64,000 bases of DNA from CAMLQK01 sp035478775 (GTDB lineage: Bacteria; Patescibacteriota; Saccharimonadia; Saccharimonadales; UBA4665). Both the position numbers and the translations under genes were made by a program. The stretch lies in assembly GCA_035478775.1 (NCBI GenBank), contig DATIJG010000023.1, forward strand, positions 1 to 64,000, given 5' to 3'. The notes under the pieces were generated by a model that had not been told where the DNA came from, made no database searches, and saw nothing but the letters and a program-made list of their open reading frames with translations. Below, in pieces: positions 17,678 through 26,823 of the stretch (position 1 is the first letter of the stretch; each line of letters opens with the position of its first letter).

Positions 17678-18601
17678 TTAGCGCGGTTGTACAAGGAGCT
17701 TGCTCATATTGACTGCTGCCATTTGGTCGCCATCGGCAAGGTCGGCCACAAAACCGGTGCTGTTGAGTGGCTCATTGTACTTTATATGGTAATCCGAGCC
17801 GACAATTAGAATGAAAGCACCTTTGTCGTCTGTATCATACATAAAGTACTTGCCTGGCTTCATTGAATTAGGAATGGTGGTGCTGACAGGGATATTATCT
17901 GTGTATAGCTTAGTTAGTGGCGCCGCGTCGCCTGGCGAGGTAACGACAGGCTTGAATGTAACGTTTTTAAGGTTAGCGCCAGTAATTTGTACTGTGTCGC
18001 CGTCTGATAATGTGGCCCACGCTATAGTGGTGCCTTTTTGTTCAGGATGGGTATCTTCAAGGGCATTGAGGGTAGCATTATAAGCAGTGGTTGCATTCGT
18101 GATAGCGATTTGACCGGTTTCTTGAGGCCCCGGAGACATTGCGTATATGCCTGGAGCAATATCTTTGTCGGCACCCACATGATAGGTGCCTAAGCCCAGC
18201 GACGCTGTGCCATTTGTCGTAACAGTGGGCGTGTGCGGTGTAACGACAGCCGGTTTGTTTTTGTTTATAGTTGTCGTAGTGCTTTTCTTTACCGTTTTAT
18301 GGTGGTAATACACGTAGGCCCATACCGAAAGAGCTGCAGCTACCACAATAACTGCCACTAAAATAATAAGTTTCCAAGGGGTTTTCTTGGGTTTTTGTGG
18401 CTCATGAAAGCTTACATGGCTTTGCGTGTTCAGCGGAGTGTTAAAATCAGAGGTTGGCGGAGCTGGTTGTAGCGGTTGCGCCAAAGGAGATACGCCGGGT
18501 TGAACCGGCGCTCCGGTTGAACCGTCTGCCGGCGGGTCGTCACTAACAGGCGTATTTTGTGCATTAGTTGGTTGTGAAGGCTGAAAAATATTGTTGTCCA
18601 T
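17678..18601 (-). CDS. Single-pass membrane protein with Pro-rich cytosolic N-terminus
   Basis: 307 residues. The first ~70 are Pro/Gln/Asn-rich and unstructured, followed by KPKKTPWK and one membrane segment (about 78-98). A Thr/Lys-rich linker leads to an extracellular domain with two similar units, GTYHVGADKDIAPGIYAM and a later MKPGKYFMYD. That G-x-Y-x-VG-x-D-I-x-PG-x-Y pattern recurs in actinobacterial exported proteins of unknown role. The architecture resembles a signal receptor or wall-binding protein, but no partner is adjacent. TATAAT lies about 23 nt before the ATG, so this gene has a normal leader. Confidence 0.6.
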   Translation of the reverse strand: MDNNIFQPSQPTNAQNTPVSDDPPADGSTGAPVQPGVSPLAQPLQPAPPTSDFNTPLNTQSHVSFHEPQKPKKTPWKLIILVAVIVVAAALSVWAYVYYHHKTVKKSTTTTINKNKPAVVTPHTPTVTTNGTASLGLGTYHVGADKDIAPGIYAMSPGPQETGQIAITNATTAYNATLNALEDTHPEQKGTTIAWATLSDGDTVQITGANLKNVTFKPVVTSPGDAAPLTKLYTDNIPVSTTIPNSMKPGKYFMYDTDDKGAFILIVGSDYHIKYNEPLNSTGFVADLADGDQMAAVNMSKLLVQPR

Positions 18602-18695
18602 AAAGCATCTTTTTGTTAACTGCTATTATAAGCATAAACGGCTTGGGGCAAAAAACAAGTCAACAACGTTCGATAGGGCGCTTTTTAGATTGCTG

Positions 18696-20537
18696 TTATG
18701 ACGTTATGTTTGGGTTTTTCCACAACACCAGTTGTGACTCGCCATCACCCTGGAATTGATGGTAGCCTTCAATCTGTGGCGGGAAGTCAAGGTATACACT
18801 TGTCGCTGTCGTATTAGGGTCTATGCCTGAGTCATCCCACAATTCAGGGGAATAGTGAATGTCATTCACATTGGTAGCGCCGAGGTATTTCAGGAATGCT
18901 TTGGCGATGTAGTCGTAATTAGAGATTTGGTGGGATTCCTTGTTAATGGTAATGAGGTCAATGTTTTTTTGCTCGGCATGTGGTGCGAGTGCATCAACTA
19001 ACGTTTGGGGAAATGCATCCCAATCTACCGCGAAACTTGGCCACTGGATAGCGTCAAAATGCCAAACTTTAAGTTTGCTCTTTGCTTGGCCGGGCCCGAG
19101 TGCCTCGAAACTTTCGTCGCTGTCTGCCGTAGTCTCAAGTAAATAAATATTACCAACGTATTGGTCGCCAATTTCTATTTTAACGTTAAAGGCGGGGATT
19201 TTTGTTCCGAAGGGCAGGGGCTCGTCAATAGTGTAGTCGCCGCTTACTTCCCCATGCCGCATATCACGTTCGTTAAAACGAGGATCTAGGCGAACTTGCA
19301 CCTCCTCTTCGTCTGCATTAACAACGAGGTTCTGCTGCAATTCGTTAATCTTGTGCCGGGCGGCTTTGGCAAACAGGGTAGGCAGGTTTAGGTAATCACA
19401 AGCTCCGCGGAGTGGACGCAATGCGGCCTTGCGGGCGTCCTTAAGTGCTTGATATTGACGGTTGAATTCGTGAATATCTTCCTCGCTTTGCATGGTGCGG
19501 CGCTGGTCTTTAAGAGCTCTTTCTTGTTGTTTAAACGCTGTCTCTACCTGAGTATTACCCAAAGAGCCTTGGAGCGCGGCTCGTATTTCCGCCACGCTAG
19601 TACAATTTTGGAGCTGGTCGGCAACGTCGGCAAAACCCTTACTTGCCAGTTGCTTTTGTAGTGCGGTAAGCTGTAAGCCAAATATATAGGCTGGTTCTGC
19701 CTCGAATTCATCGCCCTCATGTTTTACAACGACAGCCAAATCTTTAACTCTATCTGACGCAGCAACTGTGCTCCCCGGCAGCACTATGCCGGCATGTGTC
19801 CAACGTTGTGTAAAGTATGTGTCGACTTCCGCTATATCCGTTAATTGGGCTTTTACGCGTTCAAGGAATCCCCAAAAGAGTTCAGCGTCAGCGTTAGTAA
19901 AACGGTCATCGAGTTGATATACGCTACTCGCCTTGTCTCTTGTGAACCTATCGAAAAGTGTATCCATGTCTGGCCCGTCTGCCGCTAAGTATTCACCGAA
20001 TGTAAATTTGTAGTGAGCGTTGAGCGCTTTGGCGACCACTGAACTGTAGGCGCTTAATAGTATTGCTCCGGTATCTGGTTGTAAAACCCCAAAACTTTCT
20101 TCGCCTGTTTTCGCATCAACGACCTTTACTGGCGCTCGCAAGGAGAACCTCTCTAAAAAATTATTCATTTGATGGTCTTTTGGCAGCCAGTCCGCCCTAT
20201 CCCAGCCGCCGTCTTCACTGAGTTCAAAGCATCGCTCGGCAGCCTCTTCAAACTGCTCAACGCGCATACTGGTAGCGTAACCGCTACTTACTTTAACCGG
20301 CAGACTCAGCGGCTCAAAAGGCGTCTGCCGATTTGCTATGAGCTCTTCACTTTCTTGCGCGACGGTTTGTTCCAGCGCTAACTTGGCGGCCGGCAGCACA
20401 CGTACTAGCCCGTCTTCCTCCTCGACTCGGACGTAGCCTATTTCGCTTAAGGCGTCTGCGGGGATAGTATTGTAACCCCCATGTTCAGTGGAAAGCTCAC
20501 GAAGTCGCTCAAAATGAGGATTAGGCTCGGCGGGCAT
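18696..20537 (-). CDS. Large hypothetical protein (613 aa)
   Basis: Unrecognised. Soluble, acidic, with no signal peptide or membrane segment. Residues about 300-390 are strongly helical and charged (QQERALKDQRRTMQSEEDI), likely a coiled coil. The C-terminal ~150 residues look like an alpha/beta domain. The promoter region faces the pseudokinase gene: minus-strand TTGACA lies at 20611-20616, and AAGGCGG precedes the ATG. Together with 20682-22963, the locus holds three unknown proteins on divergent strands and may be one functional unit. Confidence 0.6.
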   Translation of the reverse strand: MPAEPNPHFERLRELSTEHGGYNTIPADALSEIGYVRVEEEDGLVRVLPAAKLALEQTVAQESEELIANRQTPFEPLSLPVKVSSGYATSMRVEQFEEAAERCFELSEDGGWDRADWLPKDHQMNNFLERFSLRAPVKVVDAKTGEESFGVLQPDTGAILLSAYSSVVAKALNAHYKFTFGEYLAADGPDMDTLFDRFTRDKASSVYQLDDRFTNADAELFWGFLERVKAQLTDIAEVDTYFTQRWTHAGIVLPGSTVAASDRVKDLAVVVKHEGDEFEAEPAYIFGLQLTALQKQLASKGFADVADQLQNCTSVAEIRAALQGSLGNTQVETAFKQQERALKDQRRTMQSEEDIHEFNRQYQALKDARKAALRPLRGACDYLNLPTLFAKAARHKINELQQNLVVNADEEEVQVRLDPRFNERDMRHGEVSGDYTIDEPLPFGTKIPAFNVKIEIGDQYVGNIYLLETTADSDESFEALGPGQAKSKLKVWHFDAIQWPSFAVDWDAFPQTLVDALAPHAEQKNIDLITINKESHQISNYDYIAKAFLKYLGATNVNDIHYSPELWDDSGIDPNTTATSVYLDFPPQIEGYHQFQGDGESQLVLWKNPNITS

Positions 20538-20644
20538 TATTTCGCCGCCTTATAACTTTCAGAACTTTTAAGACACGTCATTAAATATACATTAATACAA
20601 AAAATTACCTTGTCAAGGGAATGGCTCTTAAACATGTAAAAGGC

Positions 20645-20653
20645 ATGGTATAA
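20645..20653 (+). promoter_or_regulatory. Extended -10 promoter of the pseudokinase operon
   Basis: TGgTATAAT with the hexamer at 20648-20653. No clear -35. GGGAGGA precedes the ATG at 20682 by a few nt, so this operon is leadered. Confidence 0.55.
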
Positions 20654-20681
20654 TAGTACACTTAGCGAACATGGGAGGACT

Positions 20682-21293
20682 ATGGTTTCACACGAAGAGG
20701 GTTTACATGAAGGAGGCACGCCTCTAGATATAGTTGATCGGCCATTGATAGTGTATAAGGTTGGCGTACTCGGCTGTGCCCCCTTGGAGTTTTTTGATAC
20801 GCTAGCCGACCAATACGGCATGGGCTTTGTATCCAGCGACGAGATACGCTCGGAACTGATGCAAGAGCAAGCGGGGCCAGTAAGGATGAATAAAATATGG
20901 GCAAGGGTAGCCAAGGAAACCGCCGCCAACCTCGCAGACGGCAAAGACACTGCAGTAGATATGTTTTTTAACGCGCTCAAATCCCGCAGACAACCGCAGC
21001 GCCTGGCAAAAGAAGCTGGCGGATTGTCAATGGCATTGTGGATTAATACGCCTTATCGACTAGCTAAAAATCGCGTAGAGCAATGGACAGAAGAAGATGC
21101 TTTCGTAGTACCAGTCCGGCAATGGGATATTCCACCTGTACAAGCGACCAAAACAATGATAAATCACATTGTGGGACCCGCGAATGGCGAAGCAGACTAT
21201 GTATTTAAATTGAATGGCGATACTGACACTGATGGCTTACTAGAACAATTTGATGAACAAATGGCAGCGCATGGCCTGCTAGATGAGGAATAA
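20682..21293 (+). CDS. P-loop kinase-like protein lacking the Walker A lysine (predicted pseudokinase)
   Basis: 203 residues resembling the AAA_33/polynucleotide-kinase group. VSSDEIRSEL is the conserved helix after the P-loop, with an Asp for Mg or substrate. NLADGKDTAVDMFFNALKSRR matches the Walker B and sensor segment (usually V-x-x-D-A-T-N), and SMALWINTPYRLAKNR matches the strand and lid. The P-loop itself reads GVLGCAPLE (residues 28-36) where GxxGxGK[ST] is expected: Lys is Pro34 and Ser/Thr is Leu35. It may bind ligand without phosphotransfer. It precedes an unknown 553-residue protein by 8 nt. Confidence 0.55.
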   Translation: MVSHEEGLHEGGTPLDIVDRPLIVYKVGVLGCAPLEFFDTLADQYGMGFVSSDEIRSELMQEQAGPVRMNKIWARVAKETAANLADGKDTAVDMFFNALKSRRQPQRLAKEAGGLSMALWINTPYRLAKNRVEQWTEEDAFVVPVRQWDIPPVQATKTMINHIVGPANGEADYVFKLNGDTDTDGLLEQFDEQMAAHGLLDEE

Positions 21294-21301
21294 GAAGAAT
21301 T

Positions 21302-22963
21302 ATGGAACACAATCAAGAACGTTTGCCTATAACTGACACTGAAGAGTCTAAGAGTATACCTCTTACAGAACTGTTCCCAAGCATTTTAACCGCATGGCAA
21401 CTATTGGAAGACATAAATTCTTCTTACCAAATAGTACCTCCAGAATATGCGGTGCTCCAAAAGGAAGTTCTTCCTGCTCATACTGAAGCGGATATGCCAG
21501 CCCTAGAAGAACCTGCCATGCAGCAGCCTGAAGAACTCGAAGCACCTGAAGAGCCTGAAGAATCGAACCAGCCAGCAATAGATCTGTCTCGAGTTGATAT
21601 GTCGCGCGGCGGAGTGCGCAGCGCAATTCAAAAACACGGTAAACTTGTTAGTGCTTTGACTGGCACCGCTGTCCAATATTTAGCCTCTTATGACGATCCC
21701 GCCGAAGGCTTAAAGAGTGGCAAAGAAATCGTGGGCCGCATATCGCCAGTCCACCTTCCTTTTTTGAAGTCCAGTTGGTTATCTGCTGCCCAACATGTGG
21801 TTAGCCTTAGACAATTAAGCCAGCAATTGCCCCAAGAAATTGAAGCAGTCCGAAGCCGTGGAGATGAAACGAGCTACCAACTCATTAGAAACCTCGCTGC
21901 AAACCCAGCAGCACAATCTTCTGAAAAAGGGCGGCAGAAGCCGACATCTTCAGATGTTGACTCTGGTCGTGTATTGAACGTGATGGTGCAATTATCGGGC
22001 AGCACTCTCCATAGGGATCTGGTAGCTGAACTTGAAGAGGGCCGTTACGACTCTTTTATCGCCCAAGAGATGATTGATACAGCGATTACCACGCCAGACT
22101 CTAGTGAAGACGTCGTCCGTATTACCCAACTTAGCAAATTTGTCCTAGCTTGCTTAGGCCAGGCAACTGGTTTAGACAATGCTGACATTTTTCGCCGCAT
22201 GGCCGGCGCGGCAGCCGAATGGCCGATCAATGAACGCCAAATTTTGCTTGAGTGTCGCCGCGATCTTCAAGCCCGGCTGCTCAGTAACTACAATCTTGAT
22301 GCAGCAGACATAAAGTACTTCAAGTCTGCCGACCGCACGACCCTAGGCAGGGAGCTTGAGACAAACCTTGCTGCAGTAGTAATGGCGAGCGTGCACGCTG
22401 CTACTAAAGACCTTAAACTTCGCACAGCACTTATGCAAGTAAACGTGGCGGTAAAAAAGAGGCGCAAAGCACCACAAAAAGCAAATACAGGGGGGAGTGT
22501 CGAAGAAGCGCCAGTTGAAGAAAAAGCTCCAAAACCTCGTCTGATTGTTAGTTGCGACCTTAAAGAAGGCACGATGCTAGAAGGCGCCGATGGCCTGATA
22601 GAAGCGTCAGCAAATAAGCACGGCGGAGCCGATGATTTTCAGCAGGACTTAAAAAACAGCATAACGTATATGGCTCGAACGGATCTTCGTGGGAACCATA
22701 AAGGGGGTATAAAACCACTGGTTAATATGCGGGTAAAGTTTAACGACAAGCCTTACCAGCTGTTTGAATTTAAGGCGCTGGAAGCAGCCGGTTTGCCTAC
22801 CAAGACCGAACTTGCTAAGCAGATGCGCATCTATTTTATTAAAATGAATTCCACCGATTCGGAAAACCCTTACGATACTTTCGGCATAATAGAAATTGGG
22901 CACCGCTCTAACCAAGCAGAGTTTTTGAAGACTGTCAGATTGCGAGAAAGAAGACAAAAATAG
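21302..22963 (+). CDS. Hypothetical protein co-transcribed with the pseudokinase
   Basis: 553 residues, unrecognised. Residues about 60-95 are a low-complexity Glu/Pro/Ala stretch. Residues 100-390 are helical, and a Lys/Arg/Ala-rich linker (about 390-415) leads to a compact C-terminal domain (about 420-553) with alternating strands. The three-part layout suggests an adaptor or a partner of the preceding protein, which is 8 nt upstream with no separate promoter. No membrane segment, signal peptide or known catalytic motif. Confidence 0.55.
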   Translation: MEHNQERLPITDTEESKSIPLTELFPSILTAWQLLEDINSSYQIVPPEYAVLQKEVLPAHTEADMPALEEPAMQQPEELEAPEEPEESNQPAIDLSRVDMSRGGVRSAIQKHGKLVSALTGTAVQYLASYDDPAEGLKSGKEIVGRISPVHLPFLKSSWLSAAQHVVSLRQLSQQLPQEIEAVRSRGDETSYQLIRNLAANPAAQSSEKGRQKPTSSDVDSGRVLNVMVQLSGSTLHRDLVAELEEGRYDSFIAQEMIDTAITTPDSSEDVVRITQLSKFVLACLGQATGLDNADIFRRMAGAAAEWPINERQILLECRRDLQARLLSNYNLDAADIKYFKSADRTTLGRELETNLAAVVMASVHAATKDLKLRTALMQVNVAVKKRRKAPQKANTGGSVEEAPVEEKAPKPRLIVSCDLKEGTMLEGADGLIEASANKHGGADDFQQDLKNSITYMARTDLRGNHKGGIKPLVNMRVKFNDKPYQLFEFKALEAAGLPTKTELAKQMRIYFIKMNSTDSENPYDTFGIIEIGHRSNQAEFLKTVRLRERRQK

Positions 22964-23000
22964 CGCGCTTGCACAAGAGTGTAAACTAAAAAAGAAAATC

Positions 23001-23009
23001 TGGTACTAT
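23001..23009 (+). promoter_or_regulatory. Extended -10, leaderless promoter of the EamA gene
   Basis: TGgTACTAT (hexamer 23004-23009) ends 6 nt before the ATG at 23016. No Shine-Dalgarno sequence is present. Confidence 0.5.
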
Positions 23010-23015
23010 TTAACT

Positions 23016-23924
23016 ATGCTAAAAAATAAACATAACCTGGCCATCGCGCTTGCGGTGTGGCAAGCGATTTCTTTTGCGCTCATGGGCGTTTGGGTGCGTA
23101 TGATGAATGCATCATTTACAGTGTATCAGCAGGTATTTTGGCGATCGGCTTTGGCGGCTCTTATTTGCTGGTTGATTTTCGGCGTAACGTTCAAAAAAAG
23201 CACTTTCCGCAGCCTGACTCGTACAGATTGGCTCATATATGTCGGCAGATCTTTCTTAACTTACGGCGTCGGCGTGTTATTGTTCACCGTGGCCGTGCTG
23301 CATGCCAACCTCGCGCAAGTGTCTTTCATAGCTTCGCTGCCAATAGTGGGGCTAATAGCCTGGGTAATGTTTAAAGAAAAACTGAACCTTAAGGCAATGG
23401 TCTGGATCCAGATTTCCGTAGTTGGCCTTATACTTGTGACGGGTTTAAGCCCATCCAGTTTGCACTTTGGAATGGGCACCGTGGCGGCCGTGTTAAGTAT
23501 GCTCGGGTTCGATATTTCGTACCTGATGGTCCGGCATCACCCGAACACAATGTCGAATATCCATAACACGACGCTTATACTGACCTTTGCCTGGATCCCA
23601 GCGTTTGTACTCATGCTTGTCAGCCATCAATCAATTATGCCGACAGGTGTGAGCCGCTTGGCATTTATCGGGTTTGTTTTTTCGGTGCTGCTCAATATTA
23701 GCGGAATGTACGTTTTGAACTTTATTTTTAGCAATCTTAAAGGCTACGTGGCCGGCAATATTTTGCTGCTTGAAGGCGTTTTTGCATTTATCGTGGGCTA
23801 CATCGCGTATGGCGAAAAACTAAACATGGGCGAGCTAGCCGGTGCCGCAATAATTCTGGTGTGCGCGGTCATGCTATCACGGAATAGTTTGCAGCAAAAA
23901 GAACTCGCCGAAGTAGAAGCGTAA
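23016..23924 (+). CDS. EamA/DMT-superfamily transporter
   Basis: 302 residues, ten predicted membrane helices in two repeated EamA halves (about 10-140 and 150-290). The first helix carries AVWQAISFALMGVWVR, followed by YQQVFWRSALAALICW in helix 2 and FIASLPIVGLIAWVMFKEKLN at the end of the first half. The second half ends with AYGEKLNMGELAGAAIIL, the usual E-K-x-x-x-x-E/Q-x-x-G signature. Members export or import metabolites, often amino acids or nucleotide-linked compounds. The stop is 4 nt from that of tag on the opposite strand. Confidence 0.88.
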   Translation: MLKNKHNLAIALAVWQAISFALMGVWVRMMNASFTVYQQVFWRSALAALICWLIFGVTFKKSTFRSLTRTDWLIYVGRSFLTYGVGVLLFTVAVLHANLAQVSFIASLPIVGLIAWVMFKEKLNLKAMVWIQISVVGLILVTGLSPSSLHFGMGTVAAVLSMLGFDISYLMVRHHPNTMSNIHNTTLILTFAWIPAFVLMLVSHQSIMPTGVSRLAFIGFVFSVLLNISGMYVLNFIFSNLKGYVAGNILLLEGVFAFIVGYIAYGEKLNMGELAGAAIILVCAVMLSRNSLQQKELAEVEA

Positions 23925-23928
23925 TTTC

Positions 23929-24492
23929 TTAAAGCTTGTCTGCTAGCTCGTTGAACCTGTAACATGCAAGCTCGTGGTCGTTAACCATGCCCACTGCCTG
24001 CATAAAGGCGAGCATAGTGGTCGGGCCAATAAAGCGGAAGCCGCGTTTTTTCAGGTCCTTACTCATGATTTTGCTCACCGCGTTTGCCTCAGCGCGGCCC
24101 GCATCGCCAATTTTTGGGGTATTATCTACGAATTGCCATACGTAGGTATCGAAGCTGCCGAATTCGGCTGCAACCTGTAAAAATGCTTTAGCATTTTCAA
24201 TAAAAGCGTTCACCTTCAATTTGTTGCGGATAATGCCCGCATCTGCCAACAATTCAGCTCGTTTGGTTTCGTCATAAGAGGCGATTTTAGCGGCGTCAAA
24301 ATTGTCGAATGCTGCGCGGTAATTATCTCGTTTTTTAAGAATGGTTAGCCAGCTTAAGCCAGCTTGTGCGCCTTCAAGGTTAAGCATTTCAAACAGCTGA
24401 CGGTCGTTGTGTATGGGCACGCCCCACTCTTGGTCGTGGTAGATGGTAAGTAGCGGATCGGCATCGGCCCAGCCGCAGCGGATTTTTTGCAT
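23929..24492 (-). CDS. tag: DNA-3-methyladenine glycosylase I
   Basis: 187 residues; removes 3-methyladenine from alkylated DNA in base excision repair. RCGWADADPLLTIYHDQEWGVP is the N-terminal family signature, including the zinc Cys and the base-pocket Trp/Tyr/Glu residues. EGAQAGLSWLTILKKRDNYRAAF and FRFIGPTTMLAFMQAVGMVNDH follow; the last contains the HhH-like segment and zinc ligands. Length is typical of Tag. AGGAA lies 7 nt upstream of the ATG. Well supported. Confidence 0.95.
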   Translation of the reverse strand: MQKIRCGWADADPLLTIYHDQEWGVPIHNDRQLFEMLNLEGAQAGLSWLTILKKRDNYRAAFDNFDAAKIASYDETKRAELLADAGIIRNKLKVNAFIENAKAFLQVAAEFGSFDTYVWQFVDNTPKIGDAGRAEANAVSKIMSKDLKKRGFRFIGPTTMLAFMQAVGMVNDHELACYRFNELADKL

Positions 24493-24555
24493 GGCGTAAT
24501 TCCTATTTATAAATTAAATTGTATCAAACGTTCGGGAGGGGCAAACACGCCTGGC

Positions 24556-25371
24556 CTATACTTGTAAAGCTGTTTGCTTGCGCTCTTCTAACAAATTGCC
24601 AAGCTCGCTAATGAGTCCGAAATTAGCCGCTAACCTCGCGATATGATGCATAACTTCGTAGTCCCGCAGGTCGGCGTCGGGAATTGCCGGGATGTAATCA
24701 TGCGTGCCGTCCTCATCTTTTTTACCGTGAACATAGTGCTGGGATGTCTTATATGTTATAAGTTCGCTTTCCCGTATCACGTTGCGTTCCTTAAAAAAGA
24801 GTGTTGAACCTAAGCGTATCGACAGCGCAGAGCCGGCGCTTAGGTTGTACTGTTGTGTTTTTGGGTTAAAAAGCTTCTGAGCGGTGGGCGCGTCTAACTT
24901 GTCGGCAGACACCTGACCTCTAAGAAAACGATTAACGTCTCCGTTGTGTAGCCGTACCACACCTAGGCCTTCCGAGCCGGTCGAGTATTTTATAGTATGG
25001 TCTAAAAGCACCCTCCCAAAACGTTTTTTAGCAGATGTAGCCCGGCGGCCGATTAAATACGCCGGGCTTTCCCGGTTCCATATAACGTTTTTAGAAATCC
25101 TCAGTAATTCGTCATCGCTTTTGGCGACCATCACCCCCTTAACCGGCTGCGGCAGCAGTAAACGAAAGTTAGCTAAGAATTGTGCATTAAGGTTTGCTTG
25201 CTCTTGCTGACTATCGAGTTCATTTTGATGGGCGATTAACCTATCCAGCTGGCTGTCGAACTGGCCTTCAAAAGCCGCCCCTTGGTTTACAAGTTCGGCG
25301 TGGGCGGTATCGTCATGTTTCTCATAGAGCGGCAGCAGGTCTTTAATAGCCTCTATTTCTGTAACGAACAT
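24556..25371 (-). CDS. Hypothetical protein (271 aa)
   Basis: Unrecognised soluble protein. The first ~60 residues form a helix or coiled coil rich in Gln and Glu. A central basic patch (RRATSAKKRFGRVLLDHTIKY) is followed by mixed alpha/beta sequence. TACTAT (25379-25384, minus strand) stands 7 nt before the ATG, so a leaderless message is predicted. It sits between tag and the DUF998 gene on the same strand, with 64-bp and 48-bp gaps, but its own promoter argues against a strict operon. Confidence 0.5.
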   Translation of the reverse strand: MFVTEIEAIKDLLPLYEKHDDTAHAELVNQGAAFEGQFDSQLDRLIAHQNELDSQQEQANLNAQFLANFRLLLPQPVKGVMVAKSDDELLRISKNVIWNRESPAYLIGRRATSAKKRFGRVLLDHTIKYSTGSEGLGVVRLHNGDVNRFLRGQVSADKLDAPTAQKLFNPKTQQYNLSAGSALSIRLGSTLFFKERNVIRESELITYKTSQHYVHGKKDEDGTHDYIPAIPDADLRDYEVMHHIARLAANFGLISELGNLLEERKQTALQV

Positions 25372-25419
25372 GAGGGTAATAGTACACTAAAGCATAGAAA
25401 AGCACAAACTGATGGCGAT

Positions 25420-26106
25420 TTACTGTGGCAGCGGTTGGTTTTTATTGAGCTTAGAGCGCAAATACAGCCCTATCGCTACAGCCCATAGTGCAAATACATA
25501 GCCTGCCACACGTTCCCAGCCGCCATACCCAAGCACGGCATACGGAGGTTGGCCATCCATAAGCGAACCGAACACGCTGATTATACCTGCGAAAATAGTC
25601 AATCTGCCCAGCCACTTCCATTCTTTTTTGGCGGAGATTCCTAGCAGGACGAGGCTTATATTGAAGGCAAAAATTGCCAACCCACCAGATATACTGTGTA
25701 ATACAGGCGCTAGATTGAGCGGTGAAAAGCCGGAAACAACTGCTTCAATACCTCCAAAAAACATAAGCACGAGGCCGCTTTTGCGGAACCGGCCCTGCGG
25801 CCAAACAAAACGCAAAGCCAAACTAACACCAAGCATTATGAGTGCACCGTATGCCACAAATGTCCCATCCATTACTAAATGTAGCGGCATGCAAACAGAT
25901 ACGGCCTTATGGGTGGCATATTCTGTATACGGCCCGCAAGAAGTAATACCGAGGTCGCTTATAGCCTGATTTTTCATACTGTAAGGTTGTGTGGCGGTGA
26001 ATTGAGTAAGAAACTGCCCGGCAAAAAATATCGCCCCTGCTGCTACGAGGCAAAGAAGGCCTTTAACCATAACACTCTTTGGTATGTTTAAGCGATTTGG
26101 CTGCAC
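25420..26106 (-). CDS. DUF998 membrane protein
   Basis: 228 residues, six to seven membrane helices. The first external loop has KNQAISDLGITSCG, the QAISDLG-type signature of DUF998. Later helices hold FSPLNLAPVLHSISGG and a final segment near residues 195-215. DUF998 function is unknown; the predicted location is the cytoplasmic membrane. Start is GTG at 26106, set by AGGAG at 5 nt. It is divergent from a TetR regulator through a shared palindromic operator that contains both -10 elements, so it is very likely the TetR target. Confidence 0.8.
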   Translation of the reverse strand: MQPNRLNIPKSVMVKGLLCLVAAGAIFFAGQFLTQFTATQPYSMKNQAISDLGITSCGPYTEYATHKAVSVCMPLHLVMDGTFVAYGALIMLGVSLALRFVWPQGRFRKSGLVLMFFGGIEAVVSGFSPLNLAPVLHSISGGLAIFAFNISLVLLGISAKKEWKWLGRLTIFAGIISVFGSLMDGQPPYAVLGYGGWERVAGYVFALWAVAIGLYLRSKLNKNQPLPQ

Positions 26107-26120
26107 AGGTTCTCCTAGTT

Positions 26121-26144
26121 ATTATAGTACGATCGTACTATAAT
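26121..26144. promoter_or_regulatory. Divergent promoter with perfect 24-bp TetR operator
   Basis: Arms ATTATAGTAC (26121-26130) and GTACTATAAT (26135-26144) flank GATC, giving a perfect 24-bp palindrome. Its two ends are the -10 hexamers TATAAT of the plus-strand TetR gene and the minus-strand DUF998 gene. One bound repressor would silence both. Confidence 0.85.
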
Positions 26145-26154
26145 AGTGCCACGT

Positions 26155-26757
26155 ATGCAACAGTATATTCCACGCAAAACCCTCACAAAGAGTGAAATTC
26201 GGATACTTAAGGGAGCCATTGAGCACTTGGCTACTAAAGGTTATGCAAAAACAAGTATCGGCGAACTGAGCTCGCTGCTCGGCGTAAGCAAAGGGCTAAT
26301 TCACTACCATTTTCCTAGTAAGGAAATTTTGTTTCAAGAAACAATCGCATATATTTATGCTGAAGCGCGCCGCTACATGGAGCGGCAGGTATGGCAAACA
26401 GATAATCCATGGACTCAAATTCAAACTTTTATCAGCTTGAGCTGCCAATATTACGCCGAGCAAGGCCAACTTATAAAGGCCCTGCAAGAAGTGCGTGCCA
26501 ATTTTAAACCTAAGCAAACTGCAAGTCTTGCGGAAGTGTTTAGCGGCAATGAACTTAGTGAACTGGAGAAAGTTCTAGTTACCGGCCAATCACTTGGAAC
26601 CTTTCGGACCTTTGACCCGGCGTTTGGTGCACTTACTTTACGGATGTGCTTAAATGGTGCTGCGCAAAAAACTATAACCTCGGCGAATCCCAAACAAGAT
26701 GCTAGTAGGTATGCCGCAGAGCTCGTTGAAGTGTTCCGACGGGCATGGACGATATAA
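26155..26757 (+). CDS. TetR-family transcriptional repressor
   Basis: 200 residues. The N-terminal HTH reads ILKGAIEHLATKGYAKTSIGELSSLLGVSKGLIHYHFPSKE, the canonical TetR DNA-binding domain with Tyr-His-Phe at the end of the recognition helix. The C-terminal helical ligand domain is about 140 residues. GTG at 26146 is directly after the -10 and would not be transcribed, so ATG 26155 is taken; it lies only about 4 nt from the predicted transcript start. Autoregulation and control of the DUF998 gene are inferred from the operator. Confidence 0.9.
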   Translation: MQQYIPRKTLTKSEIRILKGAIEHLATKGYAKTSIGELSSLLGVSKGLIHYHFPSKEILFQETIAYIYAEARRYMERQVWQTDNPWTQIQTFISLSCQYYAEQGQLIKALQEVRANFKPKQTASLAEVFSGNELSELEKVLVTGQSLGTFRTFDPAFGALTLRMCLNGAAQKTITSANPKQDASRYAAELVEVFRRAWTI

Positions 26758-26788
26758 TGGCGCTGAGCCATGCCGTAAACCGAGCATA

Positions 26789-26817
26789 TTGATACTCGTA
26801 TACTAGTGTGCTAGTAT
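26789..26817 (+). promoter_or_regulatory. TrpR-like gene promoter with trp-operator-like palindrome
   Basis: TTGATA (26789-26794), 17-nt spacer, TAGTAT (26812-26817), then 6 nt to the ATG at 26824. Overlapping the -10 is ATACTAG-TGTG-CTAGTAT (26800-26817). The ACTAG-N4-CTAGT core has the same half-sites and spacing as the E. coli Trp repressor operator (ACTAG-TTAA-CTAGT). Confidence 0.75.
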
Positions 26818-26823
26818 GTAGGC

